This document shows, piece after piece, positions 45,649 to 53,917 of a DNA stretch of 64,000 nt. The stretch spans positions 1 through 64,000 of the forward strand of contig CAWFFZ010000006.1 of NCBI GenBank assembly GCA_963815295.1, written 5' to 3'. A model generated the notes under the pieces. That model did not search any database and was not told the origin of the DNA. It saw only the letters and a list, made by a program, of their open reading frames with translations. How positions within the stretch are numbered: position 1 is the stretch's first letter; every line of letters begins with the position of its first letter. The stretch is from JACDHG01 sp963815295 (GTDB lineage: Bacteria > Actinomycetota > Actinomycetes > Propionibacteriales > Nocardioidaceae). Both the position numbers and the translations under genes were made by a program.

Positions 45649-46974
45649 CTACCAGTTGGTGTGAAGGCCTGGTGCCGGCAGCGGCGTCGACTTCGGATGG
45701 ATCACATACACAACTCCGCCCGTGGAGTCGAGCCAGGCATTCTCGAACTGGCCACGCTTGTAGACATGTCGGACGTGGCGCGCGCGTGCGGCAGCGGGAT
45801 CGTTGACGATTACGTGACCGGCGCGGGTGAAGCCTCTGATGACGACGACGTGACCACTCGTGGATCGGATCGGTGCGCCGTCGAGCTCGCCGGCGTCGAA
45901 CGCGATCGAGGCCACGAGAGGGACTCCGGAGCGGATGAACCGCTCTGCCTCGCGTAGCGAGCGCAACCTCGTGACGAACGCGTCCAGCCCGAACCGGGCA
46001 GCGTAGGCGGTGTTGAACGGCCAGTCACCGCTGCCGTCGTAGCCCCATGCGTACGTGGATCGGGCCGCGTGGTCGACCCACCGCTGCGGGTGCGGCTTGA
46101 TAACCCACGCGTACTGCTGTGGCGTTGGCCCGCGATCCCAGAACGACAAGACCATCGACGTCGACGTGGGGCTGCACCAGGCTGCCCCTCCTCCGTCGTA
46201 CCTCGGATAGTCGCCGCGGTGGATCTGTTGCGAGTAGCGCGGGACGCCGAGTGAAACAGCCTGTCCGCGGCTGGGGGAGCTGGTGGCGGAGGTGCCTGGC
46301 AGTCGTGAGGCCATGGCGGCCACCATGGTGACCGTCGGCGTCTTACCGGTCCCGGCCCGGCGCATCAGGGTGACCCGGAGCTGCCAGGACCGGTACGCCA
46401 CGCGCCCGTTGGTGACGACCGTGTCGACGGCGACCCGGCTGTAGTCGTCGCGCTGCGAACCGAGGGACATGCGGTGGAACGCGATGTCGTGGCCCGCCCA
46501 GCGTCCGAGGCTGTCCCACGATGACCGCTTCCCGCCGAGGGTTACGCCGCGCATAGAGACCTCGATGAACGTCCCGACAGGGGTCGACGCGTTGTATGAC
46601 GCGATGAGCTCGTCGTAGCCGAACCCTGGCCGGTGCCATGGCGAATACCAGAGACCGCGGTCGTAGGCGAGCCGCCGCGATCCGCCGTACGGGTCGTCGT
46701 AGGAAACGCGGCGTGGTCGGGGTCCGATCACGATGCCGCCGTGCGAGTGCGTGCGCGCGAACTTGCCGTGGCGTAGCGCTTTCTTCCCCCAGCGGACGGT
46801 GTCGATGCGCTTGGGGGTTGCCTTGGCGACGGCCGCGGAGCCCGCTACGGCGGCAGCGTCGCCGGCCAAAGCGGTCGAGTCGCGGACGTTTGCCTGGGCT
46901 GCGCTGGCATCGACGAAGCTGAGCGCGAGCAAGCCCACGACGAGGACTCGACCCGGGGTGCGTGAGAAGGTCAC
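45649..46974 (-). CDS. secreted C39-like cysteine peptidase, copy B
   Basis: A 441-residue paralogue of the downstream gene, with signal peptide VLVVGLLALSFVDASAA, a N-terminal beta-rich region (FARTHSHGGIVIGP, AYRSWQLRVTLMRRAG), then GGGAAWCSPTSTSMVLSFWD, SGHVVVIRGFTRAGHVIVND and conserved NDPAAARARHVRHVYK. Catalytic Cys, His and Asp are present in both copies. TAGAGT on the minus strand precedes its GTG with leaderless spacing. Tandem duplication is likely. Confidence 0.87.
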   Translation of the reverse strand: MTFSRTPGRVLVVGLLALSFVDASAAQANVRDSTALAGDAAAVAGSAAVAKATPKRIDTVRWGKKALRHGKFARTHSHGGIVIGPRPRRVSYDDPYGGSRRLAYDRGLWYSPWHRPGFGYDELIASYNASTPVGTFIEVSMRGVTLGGKRSSWDSLGRWAGHDIAFHRMSLGSQRDDYSRVAVDTVVTNGRVAYRSWQLRVTLMRRAGTGKTPTVTMVAAMASRLPGTSATSSPSRGQAVSLGVPRYSQQIHRGDYPRYDGGGAAWCSPTSTSMVLSFWDRGPTPQQYAWVIKPHPQRWVDHAARSTYAWGYDGSGDWPFNTAYAARFGLDAFVTRLRSLREAERFIRSGVPLVASIAFDAGELDGAPIRSTSGHVVVIRGFTRAGHVIVNDPAAARARHVRHVYKRGQFENAWLDSTGGVVYVIHPKSTPLPAPGLHTNW

Positions 46975-47029
46975 CCGGTCGACTCTATCCGCGCAAGCGT
47001 GGAGTTTCTGGTCATTGCGTCGCTCTCGG

Positions 47030-47035
47030 TACCCT
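47030..47035 (+). promoter_or_regulatory. -10 box of leaderless cysS
   Basis: TACCCT ends six bases before the cysS GTG start. Confidence 0.5.
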
Positions 47036-47041
47036 GTGCCG

Positions 47042-48457
47042 GTGACCTTGCGCCTCTATGACACGGCAACACGTGGTGTCCGTGACTTTGAGCCTCTGGT
47101 GCCCGGCCAGGTGGGTATCTACCACTGCGGGCTGACCGTGCAGGGCCCGCCGCACGTTGGTCACATCTACAAAGAGGTTGTCTTCGACGTGCTCCGTCGC
47201 TGGCTGGAGCATTGTGGCTACGCCGTGACGATCGTCGCGAACATCACCGACATCGACGACAAGGTCCTCATCAAGTCGGCCGAGCAAGGTATGCCGTGGT
47301 GGGCCCTTGCCTACCGCAACGAGCACGCCCTCCATTTCGCGTACGACGTCCTGGGCTGCGTGCCGCCGACGTACGAACCACGCGCCACCGGTCACATCCC
47401 CGAGATCGTCGAGCTGATCCGAACCCTTGTCGACAAGGGGCATGCCTATGCGGCTGAAGATGGCTCGGGCGACGTGTACTTCGACGTCAAGTCCTGGCCG
47501 GACTACGGCTCCCTGTCTGGCCAGCGGATCGACGAGATGGTGGCCGCCGAGGACGCCGACCCGCGCGGCAAGAGGGATCCACGAGATTTCGCTCTCTGGA
47601 AGGGCCACAAACCCGACGAGCCTTCGACGGCGGCGTGGCCGGCCCCGTGGGGTCGCGGCCGGCCGGGCTGGCACATCGAGTGCTCGGCGATGGTGGGCAA
47701 GTACCTCGGCAGCGAGTTCGACATCCATGGCGGCGGCATCGACCTGCGTTTCCCCCATCACGAGAACGAGCTGGCGCAGTCGCGGGCGGCCGGGCTCGGA
47801 TTTGCGCGCTGGTGGATGCACAACGCCTGGATCACTGCGTCAGGCGAGAAGATGAGCAAGTCACTCAGCAACGCCCTGCTCGTGTCCGAGGTGGTCAAGG
47901 AGATGCGGCCGATTGAGCTGCGCTACTACCTCGTCTCGTCCCACTACCGGTCGCACGTCGAGTTCTCGTTCGAGGCAGCCGAAGAGGCCGGCGTGGCGTT
48001 CCGGAAGATCGAGAACTTCCTCGCGAGGGCCACCGAAGCCGTCGGTGAGACCGGCGCCGCACACGAGTTGCCCGCCGACTTTGTCTTGGCGATGAACGAC
48101 GACCTCGCAGCCCCCGCCGCACTCGCAGTGCTGCACGAGACGATGCGACGCGGAAACAAGGCACTCGCCGACGGCGACGACGAAGGGGTGGCAGCCACCC
48201 TCGGAGAGATGCGCGGGATGCTGGCAATTTTCGGTCTCGATCCGCAGGCCGAGCCGTGGGCCGGGAGGTCGCAATCTGTCTCCTCGGGGTCGCAAGACGT
48301 GATCGACGGCCTCGTCTCGGCGCTCTTGCAGCAGCGCCAGCAGGCACGGGCTCGCAAAGACTTTTCCGCAGCGGACGATATCCGCGACCAGCTCCGCGAC
48401 ATCGGGGTCGATGTCGAGGACACCCCACAAGGCCCTCGATGGACGGTGCGCACCTGA
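47042..48457 (+). CDS. cysS: cysteinyl-tRNA synthetase
   Basis: Class I aaRS of 471 residues. IYHCGLTVQGPPHVGH supplies the Zn ligand Cys and the HIGH-type motif; ECSAM and HHENE give further Zn ligands; GEKMSKSLSN is the KMSKS loop. The anticodon-binding C terminus (QQARARKDFSAADDIRDQL) is complete, which favours CysS over the related mycothiol ligase MshC. Next to rlmB, as in mycobacteria. Confidence 0.95.
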   Translation: MTLRLYDTATRGVRDFEPLVPGQVGIYHCGLTVQGPPHVGHIYKEVVFDVLRRWLEHCGYAVTIVANITDIDDKVLIKSAEQGMPWWALAYRNEHALHFAYDVLGCVPPTYEPRATGHIPEIVELIRTLVDKGHAYAAEDGSGDVYFDVKSWPDYGSLSGQRIDEMVAAEDADPRGKRDPRDFALWKGHKPDEPSTAAWPAPWGRGRPGWHIECSAMVGKYLGSEFDIHGGGIDLRFPHHENELAQSRAAGLGFARWWMHNAWITASGEKMSKSLSNALLVSEVVKEMRPIELRYYLVSSHYRSHVEFSFEAAEEAGVAFRKIENFLARATEAVGETGAAHELPADFVLAMNDDLAAPAALAVLHETMRRGNKALADGDDEGVAATLGEMRGMLAIFGLDPQAEPWAGRSQSVSSGSQDVIDGLVSALLQQRQQARARKDFSAADDIRDQLRDIGVDVEDTPQGPRWTVRT

Positions 48458-49407
48458 TGCCCGGAAACAGCAAGCGTCACGGGGCCACCCGCAAAAGACA
48501 GGGCGGCAACCCGACCGCAGGCTCGGGCGGACGTCGGCGCAAGGCCCTGCAGGGTCGCGGCCCGACACCCAAGGCGGCCGAGCGCGAAGGCCACAAGGAG
48601 TTCCAGAAGACTCGGTCGTCGGACCGCAAGCAGTCCGCCCGCCCGTCGCGGGGCAAGAGCGCTGCCAGCACCGAGTGGGTGGCAGGGCGCAACTCCGTTG
48701 TCGAGGCATTGCAGGCGGGTGTGCCGGTCACCACGTTGTACGTCGCCGACACCGCCGAGCGCGACGACCGGCTACGCGATGCGTTCCGGATTGCCGCCGA
48801 CCGCCGCATCTCGATGCTCGAGGTGAGCCGCAGCGAGCTCGACAAGCTGACCGACAGGGCCGTCCACCAGGGCATCGCGATGAAGATCCCTGCCTACGAC
48901 TACGCCGACCCTCACGACCTCCTCGAGGCCGCGGGACTGGCCGCTGAGCCTGCCTTGATCGTCGCGCTCGACTCAGTCACCGACCCGCGCAACCTTGGGG
49001 CGGTGGTCAGGTCGTCGGCGGCCTTCGGCGTGCACGGTGTCGTCATACCGGAGCGTCGTGCGGCCGGAATGACGGCCAGTGCGTGGAAGACGTCGGCCGG
49101 GGCTGCCGCGCGAGTCCCGGTCGCGCGGGCCACCAACCTCACTCGCCAGCTCAAGGAGTTCCAGCAGGCCGGGTTGATGGTCGCCGGGCTCGACGCCGAG
49201 GGGGAGGTCTCCATCGATGAGCTGCCCGTGGCGACCGGGCCGCTTGTGCTTGTCGTCGGCAGTGAGGGCAAAGGCCTGTCGCGCCTGGTCCGTGAGACCT
49301 GTGATGTGCTGGTACGGATCCCGATGGCCAAGACGACAGAGTCGCTGAACGCTGGTGTCGCGGCCGGGATCGCCCTCTACGAGATCGATCGGCGCCGCTC
49401 GTCATAA
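48457..49407 (+). CDS. rlmB: 23S rRNA (guanosine-2'-O-)-methyltransferase, TrmH/RlmB family
   Basis: A SPOUT-knot rRNA methyltransferase of 316 residues. A basic, disordered leader (about 1-70) precedes the substrate-binding domain (EWVAGRNSVVEALQAG) and the catalytic SPOUT domain: LDSVTDPRNLGAVVRSSAAF, LVVGSEGKGLSRLV and IPMAKTTESLNAGVAAGIAL. The ATG shares one base with the cysS TGA (TGATG), so translation is coupled. Confidence 0.93.
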   Translation: MPGNSKRHGATRKRQGGNPTAGSGGRRRKALQGRGPTPKAAEREGHKEFQKTRSSDRKQSARPSRGKSAASTEWVAGRNSVVEALQAGVPVTTLYVADTAERDDRLRDAFRIAADRRISMLEVSRSELDKLTDRAVHQGIAMKIPAYDYADPHDLLEAAGLAAEPALIVALDSVTDPRNLGAVVRSSAAFGVHGVVIPERRAAGMTASAWKTSAGAAARVPVARATNLTRQLKEFQQAGLMVAGLDAEGEVSIDELPVATGPLVLVVGSEGKGLSRLVRETCDVLVRIPMAKTTESLNAGVAAGIALYEIDRRRSS

Positions 49408-49440
49408 CACTCTGAGTGCTGACCACGACTGAAGGACCTC

Positions 49441-50643
49441 ATGGCTGTCGACCGTTTGCTCCCCACACCTGAGGCGTACGACCTGCTCGCGGTCGTCCGC
49501 GAGATCGCATCTGAGCAGCTGGCTCCGCGGGCATCCGAGGCTGAACAAGCTGCTGAGTTCCCCCGTGACGTGTTCAGCCTGCTTGGGCAGACCGGGCTGA
49601 TGTCATTGCCCTTCGACGAGGATGACGGCGGCGGAGGTCAGCCCTACGAGGTCTACCTGCAGATGCTGGAGGAGATTGCGGCCGCCTGGATGAGCGTCGC
49701 CGTCGACGTGTCGGTGCACACCTTGTCGTCGTCGGCGCTCGCGCGGTTCGGCACGCAGGAGCAGCGAGAGCGGTGGCTGCCCGGCATGCTCGGGGGCGAC
49801 CAGCTCGGTGCTTACGCACTGTCGGAGCCGCAGGCCGGATCGGATGTCAGCGCCATCGCGACGAAGGCGGTCCGTGACGGGGACGAGTACGTCGTCAACG
49901 GGGTCAAGGCGTGGATCAGCCACGGCCCCCACGCTGACTTCCTGCTGCTATTCGCACGCACCGCGCCCGACCCCAAGGGCGGGCTGTCGGCGTTCCACGT
50001 GCCCTTGGGCACCAGTGACAACAATCCCTTGGACACCAGCCACCAGAGTGCCGCCGGCACGAAGGGCGTCGGGTTCGGGGCGCCGGAGAAGAAGATGGGG
50101 ATGACCGCCTCGACAACGACTCAGGTCTTGTTCGAGGACGCGCGCCTGCCGGTCGACCTGCGCCTCGGCTCCGAGGGTCAGGGTATGTCGATCGCGCTGT
50201 CGGCCCTCGACTCCGGACGGTTGGGCATCGCCGCCTGCGCGACGGGGCTCGGCCAGGCCGCACTCGACCTCGCTGTCGGCTACGCAGCCGAGCGGCAGCA
50301 GTTCGGCCGGCCGATCGGGGAGTTCCAGGGGCTGCAGTTCCTGCTCGCCGACATGGCAGCGGCGGTGGAGTCGGCGCGGGCGACATACCTGCTGGCGGCG
50401 CGGCTGCGTGACGCCGGCCGGCCGTTCAGCCGGCAGGCCTCGATTGCGAAACTGGTGGCGACCGACGCCGCGATGAAGGTCACGACCGACGCCGTCCAGG
50501 TCCTCGGCGGCTACGGCTACACCCGCGACTTCCCAGCAGAGCGCTACATGCGCGAAGCCAAGGTGACGCAGATCTTCGAGGGGACGAACCAGATCCAGCG
50601 CATGGTCATCGGTCGCGACCTGCTCCGCGCCCTCACCCGCTAG
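49441..50643 (+). CDS. acyl-CoA dehydrogenase
   Basis: FAD enzyme of 400 residues introducing a 2,3-double bond into acyl-CoA. Family signatures: GAYALSEPQAGSDVSAI, the FAD-binding KAWISHGP, LSALDSGRLGIAACATG, YAAERQQFGRPIGEFQGLQ, VLGGYGYTRDFPAERYMRE and the catalytic Glu in IFEGTNQIQRMVIGR. The chain length it prefers is not evident. It ends 11 bases inside the convergent DUF4032 gene. Confidence 0.93.
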   Translation: MAVDRLLPTPEAYDLLAVVREIASEQLAPRASEAEQAAEFPRDVFSLLGQTGLMSLPFDEDDGGGGQPYEVYLQMLEEIAAAWMSVAVDVSVHTLSSSALARFGTQEQRERWLPGMLGGDQLGAYALSEPQAGSDVSAIATKAVRDGDEYVVNGVKAWISHGPHADFLLLFARTAPDPKGGLSAFHVPLGTSDNNPLDTSHQSAAGTKGVGFGAPEKKMGMTASTTTQVLFEDARLPVDLRLGSEGQGMSIALSALDSGRLGIAACATGLGQAALDLAVGYAAERQQFGRPIGEFQGLQFLLADMAAAVESARATYLLAARLRDAGRPFSRQASIAKLVATDAAMKVTTDAVQVLGGYGYTRDFPAERYMREAKVTQIFEGTNQIQRMVIGRDLLRALTR

Positions 50644-51886
50644 GCGGGCTCGGGGGGTCCGGGAGTGCGTCGGCCAGCCCTTCAACCTCGGGCACTGTCG
50701 AGGTCTCGCGGGCACCGGGCTGGCTCGCCAGATAGTCCCGAGCGGTCTCGAAGAGCTCGACCTCGTGACCGGCGCGCTCCGAGAGAAACCAGCGGTGCTC
50801 GAGGATCTCGTGGAAGAACTCGGCCGCCTCGAGCGGGGTGCGCCGGTTCGGTGGCGCCATCGCGGTGATCGGCTCGTAGACCTCTGTGAGCCACTGGTGT
50901 GCCACCTGGGCTGGGTCGACGTTGTGCAGCCCATTCGTCGCGGTGTACGCCTTCAGGTCGTTGAGCAGCCGACGGGCCTGGTTCTCCTCGACATCGATCC
51001 CCGTCAATCCCTGCAACACTCGCCGATGGTGGCCGGGGTCGACGACCTTGGGCTGGATGCGTACGGACGCACCGTCCCAGTCCGTCACGATGTCGAGCTC
51101 GTCGATGTCGAAGCCGAGGTCGTTGAGGCGCGAGATGCGTTGCTCGATCCGCCACATCTCGTCGGTCGTGAAGTCCTCCACGCCGGTGAGCTCGCTCCAC
51201 AGCGCTGCATAGCGCTCCATGACGTCGTCGACAATCTGGTGCGGGTCGACCTCGTCGCCGAGGAACCCGCCGGCACGCAGGTCGAGCATCTCGGCGAACA
51301 AGTTGCCCCTCGCAGTGTCGAGGTCATGCATCCGCTGACCGTCACTGAGCTGGTGGTGCAGCTCGCCCGTCTCGGCGTCGACGAGGTACGCCGCGAACTC
51401 TCCCGCGGAGCGACGGAACAGCGTGTTGGACAAGGAGCAGTCCCCCCAGTAGAAGCCGGCGAGGTGGAGCTTCGTGACGAGCACGACAAGCGCGTCGACC
51501 AGTCGCACCATCGTGTCTGGGCGGACTCCGCGGGAGAACATCTCCCGGTACGGCATCGATGCGGGGAGGTGCTTGGTGACCAAGCAGGGTTCCAGTTCTT
51601 CGCCCTGCTTGGTCTCGCGACCGGTGACCACACCGACGGGCTCCACGGCCGGGGCATGGAGGCGCCGCAGGTCGCGGAGCAGTCGGTACTCCTGCCAGGC
51701 GATGGCGTCACGGGTCTCCTTGACGGCGTACACCTCACCTCGAACACGCACGAAGCGCACGATGTGACGCGACAACCCCCGTGGCAGCAAGACGCAGACC
51801 CGCTCGTCCCATTCGTCGAGCGGCACCCGCCACGGCAGCGACACAAGCGCGGGCTGGGGTGTGGTCGCCACGATCCGCAGGGCCAT
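50633..51886 (-). CDS. DUF4032 (kinase-like fold) protein
   Basis: A 417-residue protein. An N-terminal region resembles lipopolysaccharide kinase/protein kinase-like folds (VRGEVYAVKETRDAIAWQEY, FYWGDCSLSNTLFRR, LVDAETGELH), in line with a divergent phosphotransferase; the DUF4032 domain covers the rest (VVDPGHHRRVLQGLTGID, AHQWLTEVYEPI). The catalytic loop GDCSLSN (cf. HGDL.P.N) keeps the Asp and Asn. Substrate unknown. A palindromic repeat lies directly upstream. Confidence 0.85.
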   Translation of the reverse strand: MALRIVATTPQPALVSLPWRVPLDEWDERVCVLLPRGLSRHIVRFVRVRGEVYAVKETRDAIAWQEYRLLRDLRRLHAPAVEPVGVVTGRETKQGEELEPCLVTKHLPASMPYREMFSRGVRPDTMVRLVDALVVLVTKLHLAGFYWGDCSLSNTLFRRSAGEFAAYLVDAETGELHHQLSDGQRMHDLDTARGNLFAEMLDLRAGGFLGDEVDPHQIVDDVMERYAALWSELTGVEDFTTDEMWRIEQRISRLNDLGFDIDELDIVTDWDGASVRIQPKVVDPGHHRRVLQGLTGIDVEENQARRLLNDLKAYTATNGLHNVDPAQVAHQWLTEVYEPITAMAPPNRRTPLEAAEFFHEILEHRWFLSERAGHEVELFETARDYLASQPGARETSTVPEVEGLADALPDPPSPPSG

Positions 51887-51902
51887 GCCCGATCCTTACA
51901 TG

Positions 51903-51956
51903 CCCTTGCGTCCGTGCAGCTGAGCGCTATCGCGACCCGTCTTACGGACGCAAGGG
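51903..51956 (-). repeat. dispersed palindromic intergenic element, copy 2
   Basis: CCCTTGCGTCCGT (51903-51915) and ACGGACGCAAGGG (51944-51956) are perfect 13-bp inverted repeats. The enclosed GAGCGCTATCGCGACCCGTC is identical to copy 1 in the mshD-ppk1 gap. It overlaps the soxR stop codon and lies upstream of the DUF4032 gene, the same position relative to minus-strand genes as copy 1. Confidence 0.7.
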
Positions 51957-52427
51957 GGCTTCGCGGGTGATGCCTTCGTTCTCGGGGGTGGCGAGCCAGG
52001 CAGGACCGGGGCCGCGCTCGCCCTGCTCGTCGCCGGGGTTGCTCAGCACGCAGGTGCGCAGGCTCAGACACCCGCAGCCGATACACCCAGTGATCTTGGC
52101 CTTGAGCGTGTGCAGATCCGCGATCTGCTGGTCGATGCGCCCGGTCCACGAGCGCGACACGAGCTCCCAGTCGGCTTTGGTCGGCGTCCGGCCGTCGGGG
52201 AGCTTGGACAACGCGTCCGAGATCTCGTCGAGGCTGAGTCCGACGCGCTGGGCGGCCCGGATGAAAGCGACCCGGCGCAGCATGTTGCGTGCGTAGCGGC
52301 GCTGGTTGCCACTGGTCCGCTCGGCCGTGAGCAGGCCGACGTCTTCGTAGAAACGCAGCGCAGATGCCGCCACCCCTGATCGGGCCGACAGCTCACCGAT
52401 GGTGAGCCGTGACGGCATTCGCGCCAC
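51942..52427 (-). CDS. soxR: SoxR-type redox-sensing MerR regulator
   Basis: A [2Fe-2S] transcription activator of 161 residues. The MerR winged helix LTIGELSARSGVAASALRFY opens it, the dimerisation helix follows, and the cluster motif CIGCGCLSLRTC (C-x2-C-x-C-x5-C) is complete. In actinobacteria SoxR responds to redox-active molecules rather than to superoxide alone. It lies 16 bases after csbD, and a SoxR-box-like operator lies upstream of that pair. Its 3' end enters a palindromic repeat. Confidence 0.93.
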   Translation of the reverse strand: MARMPSRLTIGELSARSGVAASALRFYEDVGLLTAERTSGNQRRYARNMLRRVAFIRAAQRVGLSLDEISDALSKLPDGRTPTKADWELVSRSWTGRIDQQIADLHTLKAKITGCIGCGCLSLRTCVLSNPGDEQGERGPGPAWLATPENEGITREAPLRP

Positions 52428-52443
52428 GTTGCCTCCAGACCTG

Positions 52444-52617
52444 TTACTTCTTGAACGCGTCCTTGACGTTCTCGCCGGCCTGCTTCAAGTTCGCCTTGGA
52501 CTGCTCCCGCTTGCCTTCAGCCTGCTTGTGACGGTCGCCGGTCGCGTCTCCGGTCGTCTCTTTCGCCTTGCCTTGCAGTTCGTCGGACTTGTTCTTGATC
52601 TTGTCGTCGAGACCCAT
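52444..52617 (-). CDS. CsbD family stress protein
   Basis: A 57-residue, highly charged, probably disordered protein: MGLDDKIKNKSDELQGKAKE, followed by TTGDATGDRHKQAEGKREQS and ending KDAFKK. CsbD proteins are general-stress proteins (sigma-B controlled in Bacillus). It precedes soxR by 16 bases, so co-transcription is likely, under an operator with SoxR-like half-sites about 95 bases upstream. A GGGTAC sequence in that leader could be a sigma-B-like -10 but no good -35 is seen. Confidence 0.88.
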   Translation of the reverse strand: MGLDDKIKNKSDELQGKAKETTGDATGDRHKQAEGKREQSKANLKQAGENVKDAFKK

Positions 52618-52709
52618 CTTGAAGCCCTGCCTCACCGTCGTGGGGCGATCGCCCCGCTGGACCATGGAACTCAGTTCGTACCCACAAACACCAGGAGCAA
52701 TCAGTCTCG

Positions 52710-52731
52710 ACTTGACTTCAAGTTTACTTGA
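52710..52731. promoter_or_regulatory. SoxR-box-like operator
   Basis: ACTTGA (52710-52715), TCAAGT (52718-52723) and ACTTGA (52726-52731) alternate with two-base spacers. TCAAGTttACTTGA resembles the SoxR consensus CCTCAAGTTAACTTGAGG, and the overlapping TTGACT gives the -35-plus-dyad layout of MerR-type promoters. A clear -10 at 19 bases is not seen on either strand. The nearest genes are csbD-soxR on the left, suggesting autoregulation. Confidence 0.55.
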
Positions 52732-52773
52732 TGTTCGAGGTCTCCCAACACGAGTGCCCAGACAAGAAGACAC

Positions 52774-52799
52774 GGGCTCGACCCACAGCGGTCGAACCC
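52774..52799 (-). terminator. hairpin between micro-ORF and SoxR-box
   Basis: GGGCTCGACC (52774-52783) and GGTCGAACCC (52790-52799) form a stem around CACAGC. It could terminate the minus-strand micro-ORF transcript. Confidence 0.45.
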
Positions 52800-52831
52800 G
52801 CGCCTTCGTTCTGGGGCTCAGCGTCAGTCGG

Positions 52832-52903
52832 CTAGCTCGCCGTCAACTGCTGAGCGGCCGCCACCACGTCAACAAGACCGTGGTAGCGCGCAAGGTCGCG
52901 CAT
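52832..52903 (-). CDS. possible 23-residue micro-protein
   Basis: Frame MRDLARYHGLVDVVAAAQQL then TAS and stop. AGGAGGG lies four bases before the ATG, the strongest ribosome site in the neighbourhood, and a hairpin follows. Nothing matches it in my knowledge. Without conservation data it may be chance; the site quality is the sole support. Confidence 0.3.
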   Translation of the reverse strand: MRDLARYHGLVDVVAAAQQLTAS

Positions 52904-53154
52904 GGATCCCTCCTATGGGGTGGACGTCACGACCCAAGCCGAGCTGTTGCAGACCTGATACGAGCCGGTGCGTGGCGTGGGTCACGGTCTATGCCCAAAC
53001 TAACGCGTCGGCGCAGAGAAGGTGACGGCGTGAAACCGGTATCAGATGGGTGGGTGCGTGTCGAGGTGCTCTGGCCATTTTGTGCATGATGTCCCTTCTG
53101 TAGCTGGGCACGTAGAGTCACTTTTGGACGGCGAGCAGGCGAAGAGGAGAGCGG
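52904..53154. other. gap upstream of the sulfotransferase-like gene
   Basis: Contains no convincing gene. GAAGAGGAGAG at the right end is the ribosome site of the next gene. Confidence 0.4.
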
Positions 53155-53883
53155 ATGAGTGCAGTGCGGCTCGCGATGTGGTCGGGGCCACGAAACATCT
53201 CCACCGCCCTGATGCGGGCATGGGAGAACCGCCCAGACAGTCGTGTCATCGATGAGCCCCTCTATGCCTGCTATCTCGCCGCTACCGGTATCGACCATCC
53301 GGGCCGCGACGAGGTGCTCGCCGCTGGCGACACTGACTGGCAGTCGGTCGTGGCAGCGTTGCTCGCTCCCGTGCCCGACGAGGTCGCCGTCGTCTATCAC
53401 AAGCAGATGGCGCACCACCTGTTGCCGGAGATGGGCCACGACTGGGTCACGCGGCTGACCAACGTCCTGCTGGTGCGCGAGCCTCGCGAGGTGGTGGCGT
53501 CATACCTCCGGTCCCGCGACTCGGTGACCGCCAACGACATCGGGCTACCGCAGCAGGTGCGTCTGTATGACGCTCTGGCCGCCACCGGCGAGGCCCCGCC
53601 GGTCATTGACGCCGCCGACTTCCTCCGCGACCCCGAGGCCTACCTGCGGGCGCTGTGCGACTTCGTCGGCATCGGGTTCACCGAAGCAATGCTGGCGTGG
53701 CCGGCCGGGCCTCGCGACTCCGATGGCGTGTGGGGCCGCTACTGGTACGACGCGGTGTGGGCGTCGACCGGCTTCGCGCCGTACGAGCGTCGCGACGTCG
53801 AGCTGGACGCGGCTGGTGCACGCGTCGCCGAGGAGTGCCGGCCGCTCTACGACCGGCTGTACGAAGCCCGCTGGCGCCTCTGA
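53155..53883 (+). CDS. sulfotransferase-like protein
   Basis: A 242-residue P-loop protein of the sulfotransferase superfamily. The 5'-phosphosulfate loop reads MWSGPRNISTALMRAWENRP; the 3'-phosphate site is LLVREPREVVASYLRSRDSV. The C-terminal half (DFLRDPEAYLRALCDFVGI) is as in the family. PAPS from the cys operon would be the donor, but many relatives are catalytically uncharacterised. A good Shine-Dalgarno precedes the ATG. Confidence 0.8.
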   Translation: MSAVRLAMWSGPRNISTALMRAWENRPDSRVIDEPLYACYLAATGIDHPGRDEVLAAGDTDWQSVVAALLAPVPDEVAVVYHKQMAHHLLPEMGHDWVTRLTNVLLVREPREVVASYLRSRDSVTANDIGLPQQVRLYDALAATGEAPPVIDAADFLRDPEAYLRALCDFVGIGFTEAMLAWPAGPRDSDGVWGRYWYDAVWASTGFAPYERRDVELDAAGARVAEECRPLYDRLYEARWRL

Positions 53884-53904
53884 TGGCGCGGACAGATCAC
53901 TGAG

Positions 53905-53910
53905 TAGGCT
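53905..53910 (+). promoter_or_regulatory. -10 box of leaderless SDR gene
   Basis: TAGGCT, seven bases before the ATG of the SDR gene. Confidence 0.4.
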
Positions 53911-53917
53911 CGCGCAG

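Noticed and set aside
47042..48457. Assignment as the mycothiol ligase MshC instead of CysS.
   Set aside because: Full anticodon-binding C-terminal region and position beside rlmB favour CysS.
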